From contig JAUCEP010000002.1 of assembly GCA_030348875.1 (NCBI GenBank), positions 1,133,001-1,197,000 of the forward strand: a stretch of DNA of 64,000 bases, in the 5' to 3' direction. The DNA is from Ureibacillus composti. Lineage in GTDB: Bacteria; Bacillota; Bacilli; Bacillales_A; Planococcaceae. Numbering within the stretch: the first letter of the stretch is position 1; each line of letters begins with the position of its first letter. The position numbers and the translations under genes are program-made. Shown piece after piece: positions 37,618-46,725 of the stretch. The notes below the pieces were generated by a model. It was not told the DNA's origin. It saw only the letters and a program-made list of their open reading frames with translations, and did no database searches.

Positions 37618-38181
37618 GTGGAAAATACAAAAAAAGAAAAAAGTGAGCTTTGGGAATGGACAAAAGCTCTTGTAATTGCATTTGCAATTGCTGTGATCAT
37701 TCGTTACTTTTTATTTACACCTATTGTTGTTGATGGTGAATCGATGATGCCGACCTTAAAAGATGGAGATCGCATGATTGTAAATAAGATTGGTTATACA
37801 ATTGGAAAGCCGGATCGTTTTGATATTGTCGTATTCCATGCACCAGAAGGTAAGGATTATATTAAACGAGTGATTGGACTACCGGGTGATTACATTGAAT
37901 ATAAAGATGATCAATTATACATTAATGGTGAACCATTCGATGAACCGTATCTTGACGAATACAAATCAGAAATTACTGACGGTACACTTACACAGGACTT
38001 TACATTAAAAGACATTGACCCTAGCTTAGAGGTTATTCCTGAAGGGTACGTATTCGTAATGGGTGATAATCGTCGTTACAGTAAAGATAGTCGACATATC
38101 GGAGTTGTAAGTGAGGAAAAAATTATCGGAAATACGAACGTTGTATTTTGGCCGCTAAGTGATATGAAATTAGTTAAGTAG
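37618..38181 (+). CDS. lepB: signal peptidase I
   Basis: Membrane serine protease that releases exported proteins by cutting their signal peptides. The 187-residue product has one N-terminal membrane helix (about 16-34), the catalytic Ser42 in DGESMMPTL, the Lys83 base in KDYIKRVIGLPGD and the GDNRRYSKDSR box. It is the short P-type form like SipS. Start is GTG behind aaggggga. B. subtilis has no signal peptidase gene between rplS and rbgA, but many other Bacillales do. Confidence 0.95.
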   Translation: MENTKKEKSELWEWTKALVIAFAIAVIIRYFLFTPIVVDGESMMPTLKDGDRMIVNKIGYTIGKPDRFDIVVFHAPEGKDYIKRVIGLPGDYIEYKDDQLYINGEPFDEPYLDEYKSEITDGTLTQDFTLKDIDPSLEVIPEGYVFVMGDNRRYSKDSRHIGVVSEEKIIGNTNVVFWPLSDMKLVK

Positions 38182-38323
38182 AGTTAACACAGTCATGTAC
38201 TAATGTTAACTTCACCATGAATTTCGTAGTTTTCGTTTTCGTTAAGAGCTTTAGCTCTGTGTTTTCGAAATCTAGATTCAGGTTAGCAAGCGTAATTGAT
38301 TAAACTAATAAGGCGGAATTTTT

Positions 38324-38355
38324 AAGGAGGTTCGGTGTAATCTCCTTTTCTTTTT
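38324..38355 (+). terminator. probable lepB terminator
   Basis: AAGGAG (38324-38329) and CTCCTT (38342-38347) form a 6-bp stem with a 12-nt loop, followed by TTCTTTTT. Weaker than the others in the window. Confidence 0.55.
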
Positions 38356-38384
38356 GCAAAAATACATATAGGAGGAGAATAACT

Positions 38385-39260
38385 ATGACAATACAATGGT
38401 TTCCGGGGCATATGGCCAAAGCTCGTCGGGAAGTACAAGAAAAACTAAAACTTGTCGATATTATATTTGAACTAATTGATGCACGATTACCGCTTTCTTC
38501 GCGTAATCCAATGATTGATCAAGTAATTAATCAAAAGCCTCGACTTTTAATATTAAATAAAGCAGACATGGCCGATGATTCTGAAACAAGAAAGTGGATT
38601 GAGTACTTTGCAAGTAAGGGCCACACAGCCGTAGCGATTAATTCATTTGAAGGTAAAGGACTACAAAAGGTTGTTAAAGCAGCGCAAGAAATATTAGCTG
38701 AAAAATGGGAGCGAATGAGAGCGAAAGGGATGAAACCTAGAGCGATTCGTGCGATGATAGTGGGGATTCCCAATGTAGGGAAATCAACACTCATTAACCG
38801 TTTAGCAAAGAAAAATATTGCAAAAACGGGTAATACTCCAGGTGTAACTAAATCACAGCAATGGATTAAAGTAGGGCAGGAAATTGAACTCCTGGATACA
38901 CCAGGTATTTTATGGCCGAAATTTGAAGATCAAGAAGTTGGTTTAAAACTTGCTATCACAGGTGCCATTAAAGATACGATTATTAATATGGAAGATTTAG
39001 CAGTGTACGGACTTCGCTTCTTATCCATCCACTATCCTAATCGAATGGAAGAACGATATGGTATTACTTTTGTCGATGAAGATTTAGTAAAAACATTTGA
39101 CCATATTGGAAAATTACGAAGAGTCTTTGGACCGGGTGGAGAAATTGATTATGATCAAGTTGCTGAAATTATCGTACGCGATATTCGTAACCAACATCTA
39201 GGAAATTTATCTTTTGACCATGTGGACGAGCAATTAGAAAAAGAAGCATTAGAACAATAA
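38385..39260 (+). CDS. rbgA: ribosome biogenesis GTPase RbgA (YlqF)
   Basis: Essential GTPase for late 50S assembly (L16 region). The 291-residue product starts [17 protein letters not shown] and has the permuted order G4 (LNKADM, about 62) before G1 ([10 protein letters not shown], about 128) and G3 (DTPGILWP), with a C-terminal ANTAR-like helical domain. Strong ribosome site (ggaggag). A terminator follows, then repeat array 2. Confidence 0.96.
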   Translation: MTIQWFPGHMAKARREVQEKLKLVDIIFELIDARLPLSSRNPMIDQVINQKPRLLILNKADMADDSETRKWIEYFASKGHTAVAINSFEGKGLQKVVKAAQEILAEKWERMRAKGMKPRAIRAMIVGIPNVGKSTLINRLAKKNIAKTGNTPGVTKSQQWIKVGQEIELLDTPGILWPKFEDQEVGLKLAITGAIKDTIINMEDLAVYGLRFLSIHYPNRMEERYGITFVDEDLVKTFDHIGKLRRVFGPGGEIDYDQVAEIIVRDIRNQHLGNLSFDHVDEQLEKEALEQ

Positions 39261-39267
39261 ATAAATG

Positions 39268-39304
39268 CCCCTTAGAAAGATAAACATTCTAAGGGGTTTT
39301 CTTA
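39268..39304 (+). terminator. rbgA terminator
   Basis: CCCCTTAGAA (39268-39277) and TTCTAAGGGG (39287-39296) form a perfect 10-bp stem followed by TTTTCTTATTTT. Confidence 0.93.
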
Positions 39305-39354
39305 TTTTATAAGAACAGTTCAGGCTACTCAGCTAGTTGGGAGGCAATTGCAAA

Positions 39355-40469
39355 TAAAAGGATGTAGGTGATGAAGACCTAAGCAAGAAAAGTAATTATG
39401 AAAAAAGGTTTCATATAGGTGATGAAGACCTAAACAAGAGAAATCATTATGAAAAAGGTCTTCATATAGGCGATGAAGACCCAAACAGGAGAAACCAGTA
39501 TGAAAAAAGGTCTTCATATAGGTGATGAAGACCCGAATAAGAAAAGTAGTTATGAAAAAAGGTCTTCATATAGGTGATGAAGACTCAAACAGGAGAAACC
39601 AGTATGAAAAAAGGTCTTCATATAGGTGATGAAGACCCGAATAAGAAAAGTAGTTATGAAAAAAGGTCTTCATATAGGCGATGAAGACCCGAAAAGGAAA
39701 AGTAGTTATGAAAAAAGGTCTTCATATAGGTGATGAAGACTCAAACAGGAGAAACCAGTATGAAAAAAGGTCTTCATATAGGTGATGAAGACCCGAATAA
39801 GAAAAGTAGTTATGAAAAAAGGTCTTCATATAGGCGATGAAGACCCGAAAAGGAAAAGTAGTTATGAAAAAAGGTCTTCATATAGGTGATGAAGACTCAA
39901 ACAGGAGAAACCAGTATGAAAAAAGGTCTTCATATAGGTGATGAAGACCCGAATAAGAAAAGTAGTTATGAAAAAAGGTCTTCATATAGGCGATGAAGAC
40001 CCGAAAAGGAAAAGTAGTTATGAAAAAAGGTCTTCATATAGGTGATGAAGACTCAAACAGGAGAAACCAGTATGAAAAAAGGTCTTCATATAGGTGATGA
40101 AGACCCGAATAAGAAAAGTAGTTATGAAAAAAGGTCTTCATATAGGCGATGAAGACCCGAAAAGGAAAAGTAGTTATGAAAAAAGGTCTTCATATAGGTG
40201 ATGAAGACTCAAACAGGAGAAACCAGTATGAAAAAAGGTCTTCATATAGGTGATGAAGACCCGAATAAGAAAAGTAGTTATGAAAAAAGGTCTTCATATA
40301 GGCGATGAAGACCCGAAAAGGAAAAGTAGTTATGAAAAAAGGTCTTCATATAGGTGATGAAGACTCAAACAGGAGAAACCAGTATGAAAAAAGGTCTTCA
40401 TATAGGCAATGAAGACCCAAACAGGAAACACAATCATGAGAAAAGGTCTTCACCCAATCAGTGAAGACC
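39355..40469. repeat. 52-bp tandem palindrome array 2 (about 22 units) with 156-bp higher-order repeat
   Basis: The same arms as array 1 (GGTCTTCAT / ATGAAGACC) flank a different 7-nt centre, ATAGGTG or ATAGGCG, and the unit again recurs every 52 bp. Unit starts run 39457, 39509, 39561 and so on to 40445 without indel; the units at 39355 (right arm only) and 39407 (arm GGTTTCAT, next step 50 bp) are decayed. Three linker types, recognised by CCGAATAAG, CCGAAAAGG and CTCAAACAGG, cycle in the order A-B-C five times from 39613, giving a 156-bp super-repeat. The last unit has arms GGTCTTCAC/GTGAAGACC. The array lies between the rbgA terminator and the 3' end of the PCYCGC gene. Confidence 0.95.
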
Positions 40470-40534
40470 AAATTAGAAAAAGCATACAGTAATGAACTGC
40501 AAAACAAACGTTTACCACCACACATCAGCTTACA

Positions 40535-41053
40535 TTATGCTGGCATCACTGTTGGCGTTGGTGCTGCGTATTGTCCGTTCGAGTATTTGGCATCAATTGC
40601 TTCGCGGATTTCTTTTAAAGATTTTCCATCTTGATATAGTTGGACAGATTCAACCGCGATTTCAAGACATACTTGGCAACGTGTGCCGTGGTCATCCCAA
40701 ACAATTGAACCATCTTCACGTGTTTCGGAGATAAAGCAATTTAAATTACTGCGATGTCCAGCTGAATCACCGCATCCACAATAACAAGGCATCCATTGTA
40801 AAATATCCGTAGCTTTTCCCGCTACTTGATAAACAAGGCGAATATCTTCATGTTTCGAATCTAAAAATTTTGGTAATTCCTCAGCTGAAGCCGTCACTTC
40901 CTGTAAATCACCAGAAAGATGATTATGCATCTCTTCTGCGGAAGAACTTTCTCCCGTCTTCTCTTCATGGTGTTCATGTTCAGGATCAGCAGCATTACTA
41001 CATGCGGATAATATTAAAATAAATATGGCAAAAAGAGGTACTAGTTTTTTCAT
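40535..41053 (-). CDS. PCYCGC-motif lipoprotein
   Basis: The 172-residue product begins with a lipoprotein signal peptide (MKKLVPLFAIFILILSAC; lipobox LSAC with Cys about residue 18), then a His/Glu-rich linker and a domain with MPCYCGCG, a further Cys after NLNC, and CQVC. This matches the Bacillales family named after its PCYCGC motif; the cysteines suggest metal or redox chemistry outside the membrane, but function is unknown. A GGAGG site precedes the ATG at 41053; the TTG at 41056 is less likely. Minus strand, converging on repeat array 2; not present at this locus in B. subtilis. Confidence 0.85.
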   Translation of the reverse strand: MKKLVPLFAIFILILSACSNAADPEHEHHEEKTGESSSAEEMHNHLSGDLQEVTASAEELPKFLDSKHEDIRLVYQVAGKATDILQWMPCYCGCGDSAGHRSNLNCFISETREDGSIVWDDHGTRCQVCLEIAVESVQLYQDGKSLKEIREAIDAKYSNGQYAAPTPTVMPA

Positions 41054-41348
41054 CAATAAATCCTCCTAATTGTAGTACAGATCGATTTTGAATTGTTACA
41101 ATAAGTACGGTAACTATATCTTTCATTATAGTGGAGATGTTTTAAGAAAAAATATATTTGAATTAATATACATAATAATGTCAAAATATCTACTTTTAGT
41201 AAAGTCCTCTGCTCTAAAGATTTAGTAAGGCTTCGATTTTGACACGTATTTGGCAGAGGGAAGTATATGTTGGTTTATGGGAGTCCATTCAAACTCTCCA
41301 ATCGAAGTCGATAATAACAATAGAAAAGTTAAGGAAGTGCAAATACAT
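41054..41348. other. divergent gap between PCYCGC gene and rnhB
   Basis: AT-rich spacer of about 295 bp that must contain the promoters for the lipoprotein gene (minus) and rnhB (plus). No convincing promoter pair or structured element was picked out. An in-frame extension of rnhB from 41250 runs through it but lacks conservation. Confidence 0.4.
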
Positions 41349-42137
41349 ATGGCTAAAACAATTAAGGAAATAGCCCAGCTTTTAAATGAAGCAACAGCTT
41401 ACGAAGACTGGATGGAAGACATACAAAATGACGAACGTTCAGGTGTTCAAAAAGCGTGGCAACAATGGAAGAATCGAATGGAAAAACGAGAAAAACTGAA
41501 AGAAGAACATCGTCTTAAGGTGTCTTTTGATGCTTCATTTTTACCTTTTGAAGGAGCGTTTGTTGCAGGAGTTGATGAAGCAGGGCGCGGCCCATTAGCC
41601 GGACCAGTCGTAACGGCTGCCGTAATATTACCAACAGACTGTGAAGCGCTAATCGGAATTAACGATTCTAAACAATTATCTAAAAATACGAGAGAAGCAT
41701 TTGCGAAGACCATTAAAGAACATGCCATTAGCTATTCGATTCATTTTCAAAGTCCAGAAGAAATTGATCGTTTGAATATATACGAAGCAACGAAACAATC
41801 GATGAAAGCAAGTATTGAAACATTGGACGTACAACCACATTACGTCATTATTGATGCAATGACTTTACCAATCCAGATTCCACAAAAGTCTATCATCAAA
41901 GGAGATGCAAAAAGTTTAGCCATTGCGGCGGCTTCTATTTTAGCTAAACAAGCCCGTGATCAATATATGGAAAACTTACATAAACAATACCCTCACTATG
42001 GTTTTGACCAAAATGCAGGCTATGGAACAAAACAGCATTTAGAAGCACTTGATCAATATGGCCCAACTGAGCATCACCGGAAAAGCTTTGAACCAATCAA
42101 ATCAATGTTTATTAAACAAGGGGCATTGCCTATATGA
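41349..42137 (+). CDS. rnhB: ribonuclease HII
   Basis: Removes misincorporated ribonucleotides and RNA from RNA-DNA hybrids. The 262-residue product has the catalytic acidic site in VAGVDEAGRGPLAGPVV, the INDSKQLS motif, IIDAM, and IKGDAKSLAIAAASILAKQ with YPHYGFDQNAGYGTKQH near the end. The N-terminal extension of about 70 residues is normal for the Bacillus type. ATG at 41349 chosen by similarity of MAKTIKEIAQLLNEA to family N-termini. The stop overlaps the following gene by 4 nt. Confidence 0.94.
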   Translation: MAKTIKEIAQLLNEATAYEDWMEDIQNDERSGVQKAWQQWKNRMEKREKLKEEHRLKVSFDASFLPFEGAFVAGVDEAGRGPLAGPVVTAAVILPTDCEALIGINDSKQLSKNTREAFAKTIKEHAISYSIHFQSPEEIDRLNIYEATKQSMKASIETLDVQPHYVIIDAMTLPIQIPQKSIIKGDAKSLAIAAASILAKQARDQYMENLHKQYPHYGFDQNAGYGTKQHLEALDQYGPTEHHRKSFEPIKSMFIKQGALPI

Positions 42138-44026
42138 CATATACATCATTTAATCCGATACAAACACAAAATACGGTGCAACAAAATCAACCACTAACAT
42201 TAAAGCAAGGACAAGTGTTTCATGGGACAATCAAAAAATTGTATCCGGATCAAATGGCTGAGATACAAATAGGATCACATAAACTTTTTGCAAAGCTTGA
42301 AACACTATTAAAAGCCGGAGATTCGTATTTTTTTCAAGTGTCGAACATGAACCCTCAGGCGGAACTGAAAGTCGTTTCTGGCCCAATGTCGCCAAGTTTA
42401 GGTCAAACCCAGCAAATTCAGCAACTTTTAGATGTGATGAACTTGCCTAAATCTACTGAAATACAGCAAATTCTTTCTCATTTTGTCAAACAACAAATTC
42501 CTATTTCAAAAGATCAGTTACTAAATGCGGAAGTGTGGATCAAGAATATATCGAATGGAATGACAAAAGTAGAGGCGCTATCGGCATTACAAAAAATGAT
42601 CGAATTAAAGATGCCTTATACAAATGAAGTGTTTAAAGCTTTAATTATGGGAACAAAGACAAGTGGGATGTCTGCTTCCTTACAAACTTTCATGCAACAA
42701 TTAGCAAACGAAACAAATATAGAAGTACAAACGAAATCAAATCTTATGCAACAGCTTCAACAGATCACGAAACCTTTAGATCAAGAGGTTGGTGGAGTGG
42801 CATTAGCTCGAACTTTACAGGTGTTAACGAATCCATCGGAAACGAATGCCAATAAACTTCAAGCATTGAATTTAATGAAAGAAGCGGGTGTTATACCAAA
42901 AAGTGTAACAGTTCAAAATTGGTTGTCCCATAGTTTCGGGCAAATCACATCGCAGACAAATGATGCTACAAATCAATCTACTGCAGGACAATTAATCCAA
43001 TTAATTTCTAAAATTAATGCAGAAAATATGTCTCAAACGTTGAACCAAGTGAAATCATGGATAGGTGATCAACAACTATTAACGGCAAGTCAAAAATTAG
43101 AACTGCAGCAAGTCATTGCACGGTTTGAAAAATTGCCTCATGCAGGGAATTCTAGTGAACTATTTGCGAAACAGGTACATGAACAATTGATGAAAGCTTT
43201 TTCTACAAATGCTGCTAGTCAATTGTTTACTACGGATCAGGCAGGTTTGTCTTCAAAGGAGCATCTCGCCTCACTTTTACAACCAGATCATGTGAATAGA
43301 TCTCTTTTATTGAACGTTGCCCAAAAAGGTAATGACTCTTTACAACCACTCGTGCAAAATATGATGCTACAAGTCGAGGCGCAGGTTCAAGATGGTATAA
43401 ATCGGGGGGCAATGGAACAAGCCATTAAATCTGTATTAAAAGATTTAGGACTAAGCTATGAAGCAGCATTAAATCAAAAAGAGTCAAACACTCAAACAAT
43501 CAATCAAACGTTAAAACCCCAACTATTATCTCTGTTACAAGACCCTGTTATATCTCAAGGATTAAGAGAGTCGGCAGATCATTTGATGGCTAGGTTAAAC
43601 GGAATGCAACTCCTTTCAGGTGAAAACGGTCATCAACACCAAATCGTCATGCAAATTCCATTACAATTTTTCGGGAAACAAATGGATGCAACTTTGCAAT
43701 GGAATGGGCGGATGAAAGAGGATGGAAAAATAGATTCAAATTATGCAAGAATATTATTTTATCTAGAAATGGGTTCTCTTAACGAAACGGTGATTGATAT
43801 GCACGTTCAAAATCGAATTGTGACGATTACGGTTTTTAATGAAAACGAACATCTAAATTTATTAGCTGAACCATTAAAAGCAGCTTTAAAAGAAGGCCTC
43901 AGAGAGAAGGAATATCAGCTCTCAGGAGTTTTTCTGAAGCCTATGATTTCGAAACAAAGTCATAGCAAAACAATTCCTATTCAACAAAAAAATTTACAAC
44001 AAACCGGGGTGGATATACGGATATGA
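42134..44026 (+). CDS. YlqG-like protein with FliK-like C-terminus
   Basis: A 630-residue Gln- and Asn-rich protein located where B. subtilis has ylqG (between rnhB and ylqH). No signal peptide or membrane segment. Residues about 505-610 (IVMQIPLQFFGKQMDATLQW to LREKEYQLSGVFLKPM) look like the hook-length-control (Flg_hook) domain of FliK: strand-rich, with the pattern of an export switch domain. The middle is low-complexity helical sequence. It overlaps rnhB and the FlhB-like gene by 4 nt each, so the pair is translated together. Function unknown; a FliK-like partner of the next protein is my inference. Confidence 0.7.
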   Translation: MTYTSFNPIQTQNTVQQNQPLTLKQGQVFHGTIKKLYPDQMAEIQIGSHKLFAKLETLLKAGDSYFFQVSNMNPQAELKVVSGPMSPSLGQTQQIQQLLDVMNLPKSTEIQQILSHFVKQQIPISKDQLLNAEVWIKNISNGMTKVEALSALQKMIELKMPYTNEVFKALIMGTKTSGMSASLQTFMQQLANETNIEVQTKSNLMQQLQQITKPLDQEVGGVALARTLQVLTNPSETNANKLQALNLMKEAGVIPKSVTVQNWLSHSFGQITSQTNDATNQSTAGQLIQLISKINAENMSQTLNQVKSWIGDQQLLTASQKLELQQVIARFEKLPHAGNSSELFAKQVHEQLMKAFSTNAASQLFTTDQAGLSSKEHLASLLQPDHVNRSLLLNVAQKGNDSLQPLVQNMMLQVEAQVQDGINRGAMEQAIKSVLKDLGLSYEAALNQKESNTQTINQTLKPQLLSLLQDPVISQGLRESADHLMARLNGMQLLSGENGHQHQIVMQIPLQFFGKQMDATLQWNGRMKEDGKIDSNYARILFYLEMGSLNETVIDMHVQNRIVTITVFNENEHLNLLAEPLKAALKEGLREKEYQLSGVFLKPMISKQSHSKTIPIQQKNLQQTGVDIRI

Positions 44027-44322
44027 GTGGAAAAAAATTCGTCCGTAACGAGGCAATTGCATTGTCCTATAATCCTGAAACAACTAGCGGTCCTGTCGTT
44101 GTTGCAAAGGGAAAAGGAAAGATTGCAAATAACATATTGGAGCAAGCAACATTGCATGGTGTACCCATTTATGAAGATCCAAATCTAGTTCAACTATTAG
44201 GACAACTGGATTTAAATGAGTCGATTCCTGAAGAATTATATCAAGCGGTGGCAGAGGTTTTTGCGTTTATTTACAGATTAGATCAGCAACATCAGTCATT
44301 TCAAAAGAAATCAAAACTATAA
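44023..44322 (+). CDS. ylqH: FlhB C-terminal-domain-like protein (YlqH)
   Basis: A 99-residue cytosolic protein resembling the part of FlhB after its self-cleavage site: AIALSYNPETTSGPVVVAKG, HGVPIYEDPNLVQLL and IPEELYQAVAEVFAFIYRL. The membrane part and the NPTH cleavage motif are absent, so it corresponds to a free FlhB-CC fragment, like FlhX-type proteins. It sits far from the flagellar operon, between ylqG and sucC, as in B. subtilis. Role in export is not established. Confidence 0.88.
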   Translation: MSGKKFVRNEAIALSYNPETTSGPVVVAKGKGKIANNILEQATLHGVPIYEDPNLVQLLGQLDLNESIPEELYQAVAEVFAFIYRLDQQHQSFQKKSKL

Positions 44323-44478
44323 GATTGTAAATAAAACTAGTTTTCTTTTATTTGAGAGTGTATTATGTAATAAAACGAGAAAAAAATCGTTTTTATTACA
44401 ATGATAGACATTGTCAGAATGTTTGTATAAAATAGTATTTGAGGAAACAATTTTCAATTGGCGGATGGGAGGATTTAT

Positions 44479-45636
44479 ATGAATATCCACGAGTATCAGG
44501 GGAAAGAAATACTTAGAAAATACGGGGTTGCAGTACCGAATGGTAGCGTTGCTTTTTCACCGGAAGAAGCAGTAAAAGTTGCAAAAGAGTTAGGTTCTAG
44601 CGTTACTGTTGTAAAAGCACAAATCCACGCAGGTGGCCGCGGTAAAGCGGGCGGTGTGAAAATTGCAAAAAACTTAGAAGAAGTTCGTGCTTATGCAAAA
44701 GAATTACTAGGGAAAATACTAGTAACTCACCAAACTGGTCCAGAAGGTAAAGAAGTAAAACGTCTTTATATTGAAGAAGGATCTGATATTAGAAAAGAAT
44801 ATTATTTAAGTCTTGTTTTAGATAGAGCTACATCTAGAGTGACTCTAATGGGTTCTGAAGAAGGCGGAATGGATATCGAAGAAGTAGCTGAAGCAACTCC
44901 TGAAAAGATCTTTAAAGAAGTTGTAGATCCAGTTACAGGGTTAACACCATTCCAAGCACGTCGAATGGCGTTTAACATGAATATCCCACCTAAGTTAGTA
45001 AATAAAGCAGCAAAATTAATGCTTGGCTTATATCAGGCATTTGTCGATAAAGATGCGTCAATTGTTGAAATTAATCCTCTAGTTGTGACAGGTAATGATG
45101 AAGTAGTGGCACTTGATGCGAAATTTAACTTTGATTCAAATGCATTATATCGTCACAAAGATATTGTAGAATTACGAGATTACGATGAAGAAGATCCAAA
45201 AGAAATTGAAGCATCAAAATATGATTTAAGCTATATTCCTTTAGATGGCAACATTGGCTGTATGGTAAATGGTGCAGGTCTTGCTATGGCTACTATGGAT
45301 ACAATTAGTTATTACGGCGGACAACCCGCGAACTTCCTTGACGTTGGGGGCGGTGCTACAGCCGAAAAAGTAACAGAAGCATTCAAAATCATCTTATCTG
45401 ACCCGAATGTAAAAGGAATCTTTGTTAACATCTTTGGAGGCATCATGAAATGTGATGTTATTGCAGAAGGGGTTATTACAGCTGCAAAAGAAGTTGGATT
45501 ACAAGTGCCTTTAGTTGTTCGATTAGAAGGAACAAACGTTGATCTTGGGAAAGAATTATTAAACGCTTCTGGCTTAAACATTGTAGCCGCAGACTCAATG
45601 GCTGATGGCGCGCAAAAAATTGTAAAACTAGTATAA
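44479..45636 (+). CDS. sucC: succinyl-CoA synthetase (ADP-forming) beta subunit
   Basis: With SucD converts succinyl-CoA and ADP to succinate and ATP in the TCA cycle. The 385-residue product begins [20 protein letters not shown], has the ATP-grasp motifs [28 protein letters not shown] and the C-terminal [13 protein letters not shown] and [17 protein letters not shown]. The ATG at 44479 follows GGGAGG; the longer frame from 44458 is not needed. Confidence 0.97.
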   Translation: MNIHEYQGKEILRKYGVAVPNGSVAFSPEEAVKVAKELGSSVTVVKAQIHAGGRGKAGGVKIAKNLEEVRAYAKELLGKILVTHQTGPEGKEVKRLYIEEGSDIRKEYYLSLVLDRATSRVTLMGSEEGGMDIEEVAEATPEKIFKEVVDPVTGLTPFQARRMAFNMNIPPKLVNKAAKLMLGLYQAFVDKDASIVEINPLVVTGNDEVVALDAKFNFDSNALYRHKDIVELRDYDEEDPKEIEASKYDLSYIPLDGNIGCMVNGAGLAMATMDTISYYGGQPANFLDVGGGATAEKVTEAFKIILSDPNVKGIFVNIFGGIMKCDVIAEGVITAAKEVGLQVPLVVRLEGTNVDLGKELLNASGLNIVAADSMADGAQKIVKLV

Positions 45637-45661
45637 CCAAAGGAAGGCAGGGGAAAAATGC

Positions 45662-46564
45662 ATGAGTGTTTATATTAATAAAGATACAAAAGTAATCGTT
45701 CAAGGGATCACAGGGGAAACAGCCCTTTTCCATACAAAGCAAATGTTAGAGTACGGTACGAAAATTGTTGCAGGGGTTACGCCTGGTAAAGCTGGTCAAG
45801 AAGCAGAAGGTGTTCCTGTATTTAATACGGTAAAAGACGCTGTTGACGCTACAGGTGCAAACGTTTCTGTTATTTATGTTCCGGCACCATTCGCAGCAGA
45901 TGCAATAATGGAAGCAGTAGATGCGGAGTTAGATTTAACAATTTGTATTACTGAACATATTCCTGTCTTAGATATGGTGAAAGTTAAGCGCTATATGGAA
46001 GGGAAAAAGACTCGCTTAGTGGGTCCAAACTGTCCAGGTGTAATTACAGCGGATGAATGTAAGATTGGTATTATGCCAGGTTACATTCATACAAAAGGTC
46101 ATGTAGGTGTCGTTTCTCGTTCTGGTACGCTTACATATGAAGCTGTACACCAACTTTCACAAGCAGGAATCGGCCAAACAACAGCTGTTGGGATTGGTGG
46201 AGACCCTGTGAATGGGACAAACTTTATTGATGTTTTAAGTGAGTTTAATAATGATCCAGAAACATATGCAGTTGTGATGATTGGTGAAATTGGTGGAACT
46301 GCAGAAGAAGAAGCTGCAGAGTGGATTAAAGCTAATATGACAAAACCTGTCGTAGGCTTTATCGGTGGTCAAACAGCCCCTCCAGGAAAGCGTATGGGAC
46401 ATGCAGGTGCGATTATCTCTGGTGGTAAAGGGACAGCTGCAGAAAAAATTAAAGCGATGAATGCAGCGGATATTCAAGTTGCTGAAACACCATCTGTAAT
46501 CGGTGAAACATTAATTAAAGTTTTAAAAGAAAAAGGTCTATACGAAAAATGTAAGACACATTAA
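45662..46564 (+). CDS. sucD: succinyl-CoA synthetase alpha subunit
   Basis: CoA-binding subunit carrying the phosphohistidine. The 300-residue product has [45 protein letters not shown] and the active-site His in [17 protein letters not shown]. It is 25 bp after sucC and followed by a terminator. Confidence 0.97.
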   Translation: MSVYINKDTKVIVQGITGETALFHTKQMLEYGTKIVAGVTPGKAGQEAEGVPVFNTVKDAVDATGANVSVIYVPAPFAADAIMEAVDAELDLTICITEHIPVLDMVKVKRYMEGKKTRLVGPNCPGVITADECKIGIMPGYIHTKGHVGVVSRSGTLTYEAVHQLSQAGIGQTTAVGIGGDPVNGTNFIDVLSEFNNDPETYAVVMIGEIGGTAEEEAAEWIKANMTKPVVGFIGGQTAPPGKRMGHAGAIISGGKGTAAEKIKAMNAADIQVAETPSVIGETLIKVLKEKGLYEKCKTH

Positions 46565-46569
46565 AATAG

Positions 46570-46606
46570 AGGTGTAACACATTAAAAGATGTGTTGCACC
46601 TTTTTC
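46570..46606 (+). terminator. sucCD terminator
   Basis: AGGTGTAACACA (46570-46581) pairs with TGTGTTGCACCT (46590-46601) with one mismatch, then a T-run. Confidence 0.9.
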
Positions 46607-46725
46607 TTGTTGTCCATTTCATTTCAATCAAAACGAATGTGGGTCAACAGTTTAACATCCTTTTCTTATTCCCTGCATCCCTAAGTTCACCCCAACTTCC
46701 TCTAGTATAAAGGAAGTGTTTAAAA

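Noticed and set aside
39601-40440. Repeated ATGAAAAAAGGTCTTCAT as small coding units in array 2
   Set aside because: Each ATG leads to about 25 codons at most before TGA in the next units, with no ribosome site and no conserved product.
40492-40734. Plus-strand frame of 80 codons over the PCYCGC gene
   Set aside because: Antisense to a recognised lipoprotein gene with signal peptide and motif; no supporting ribosome site.
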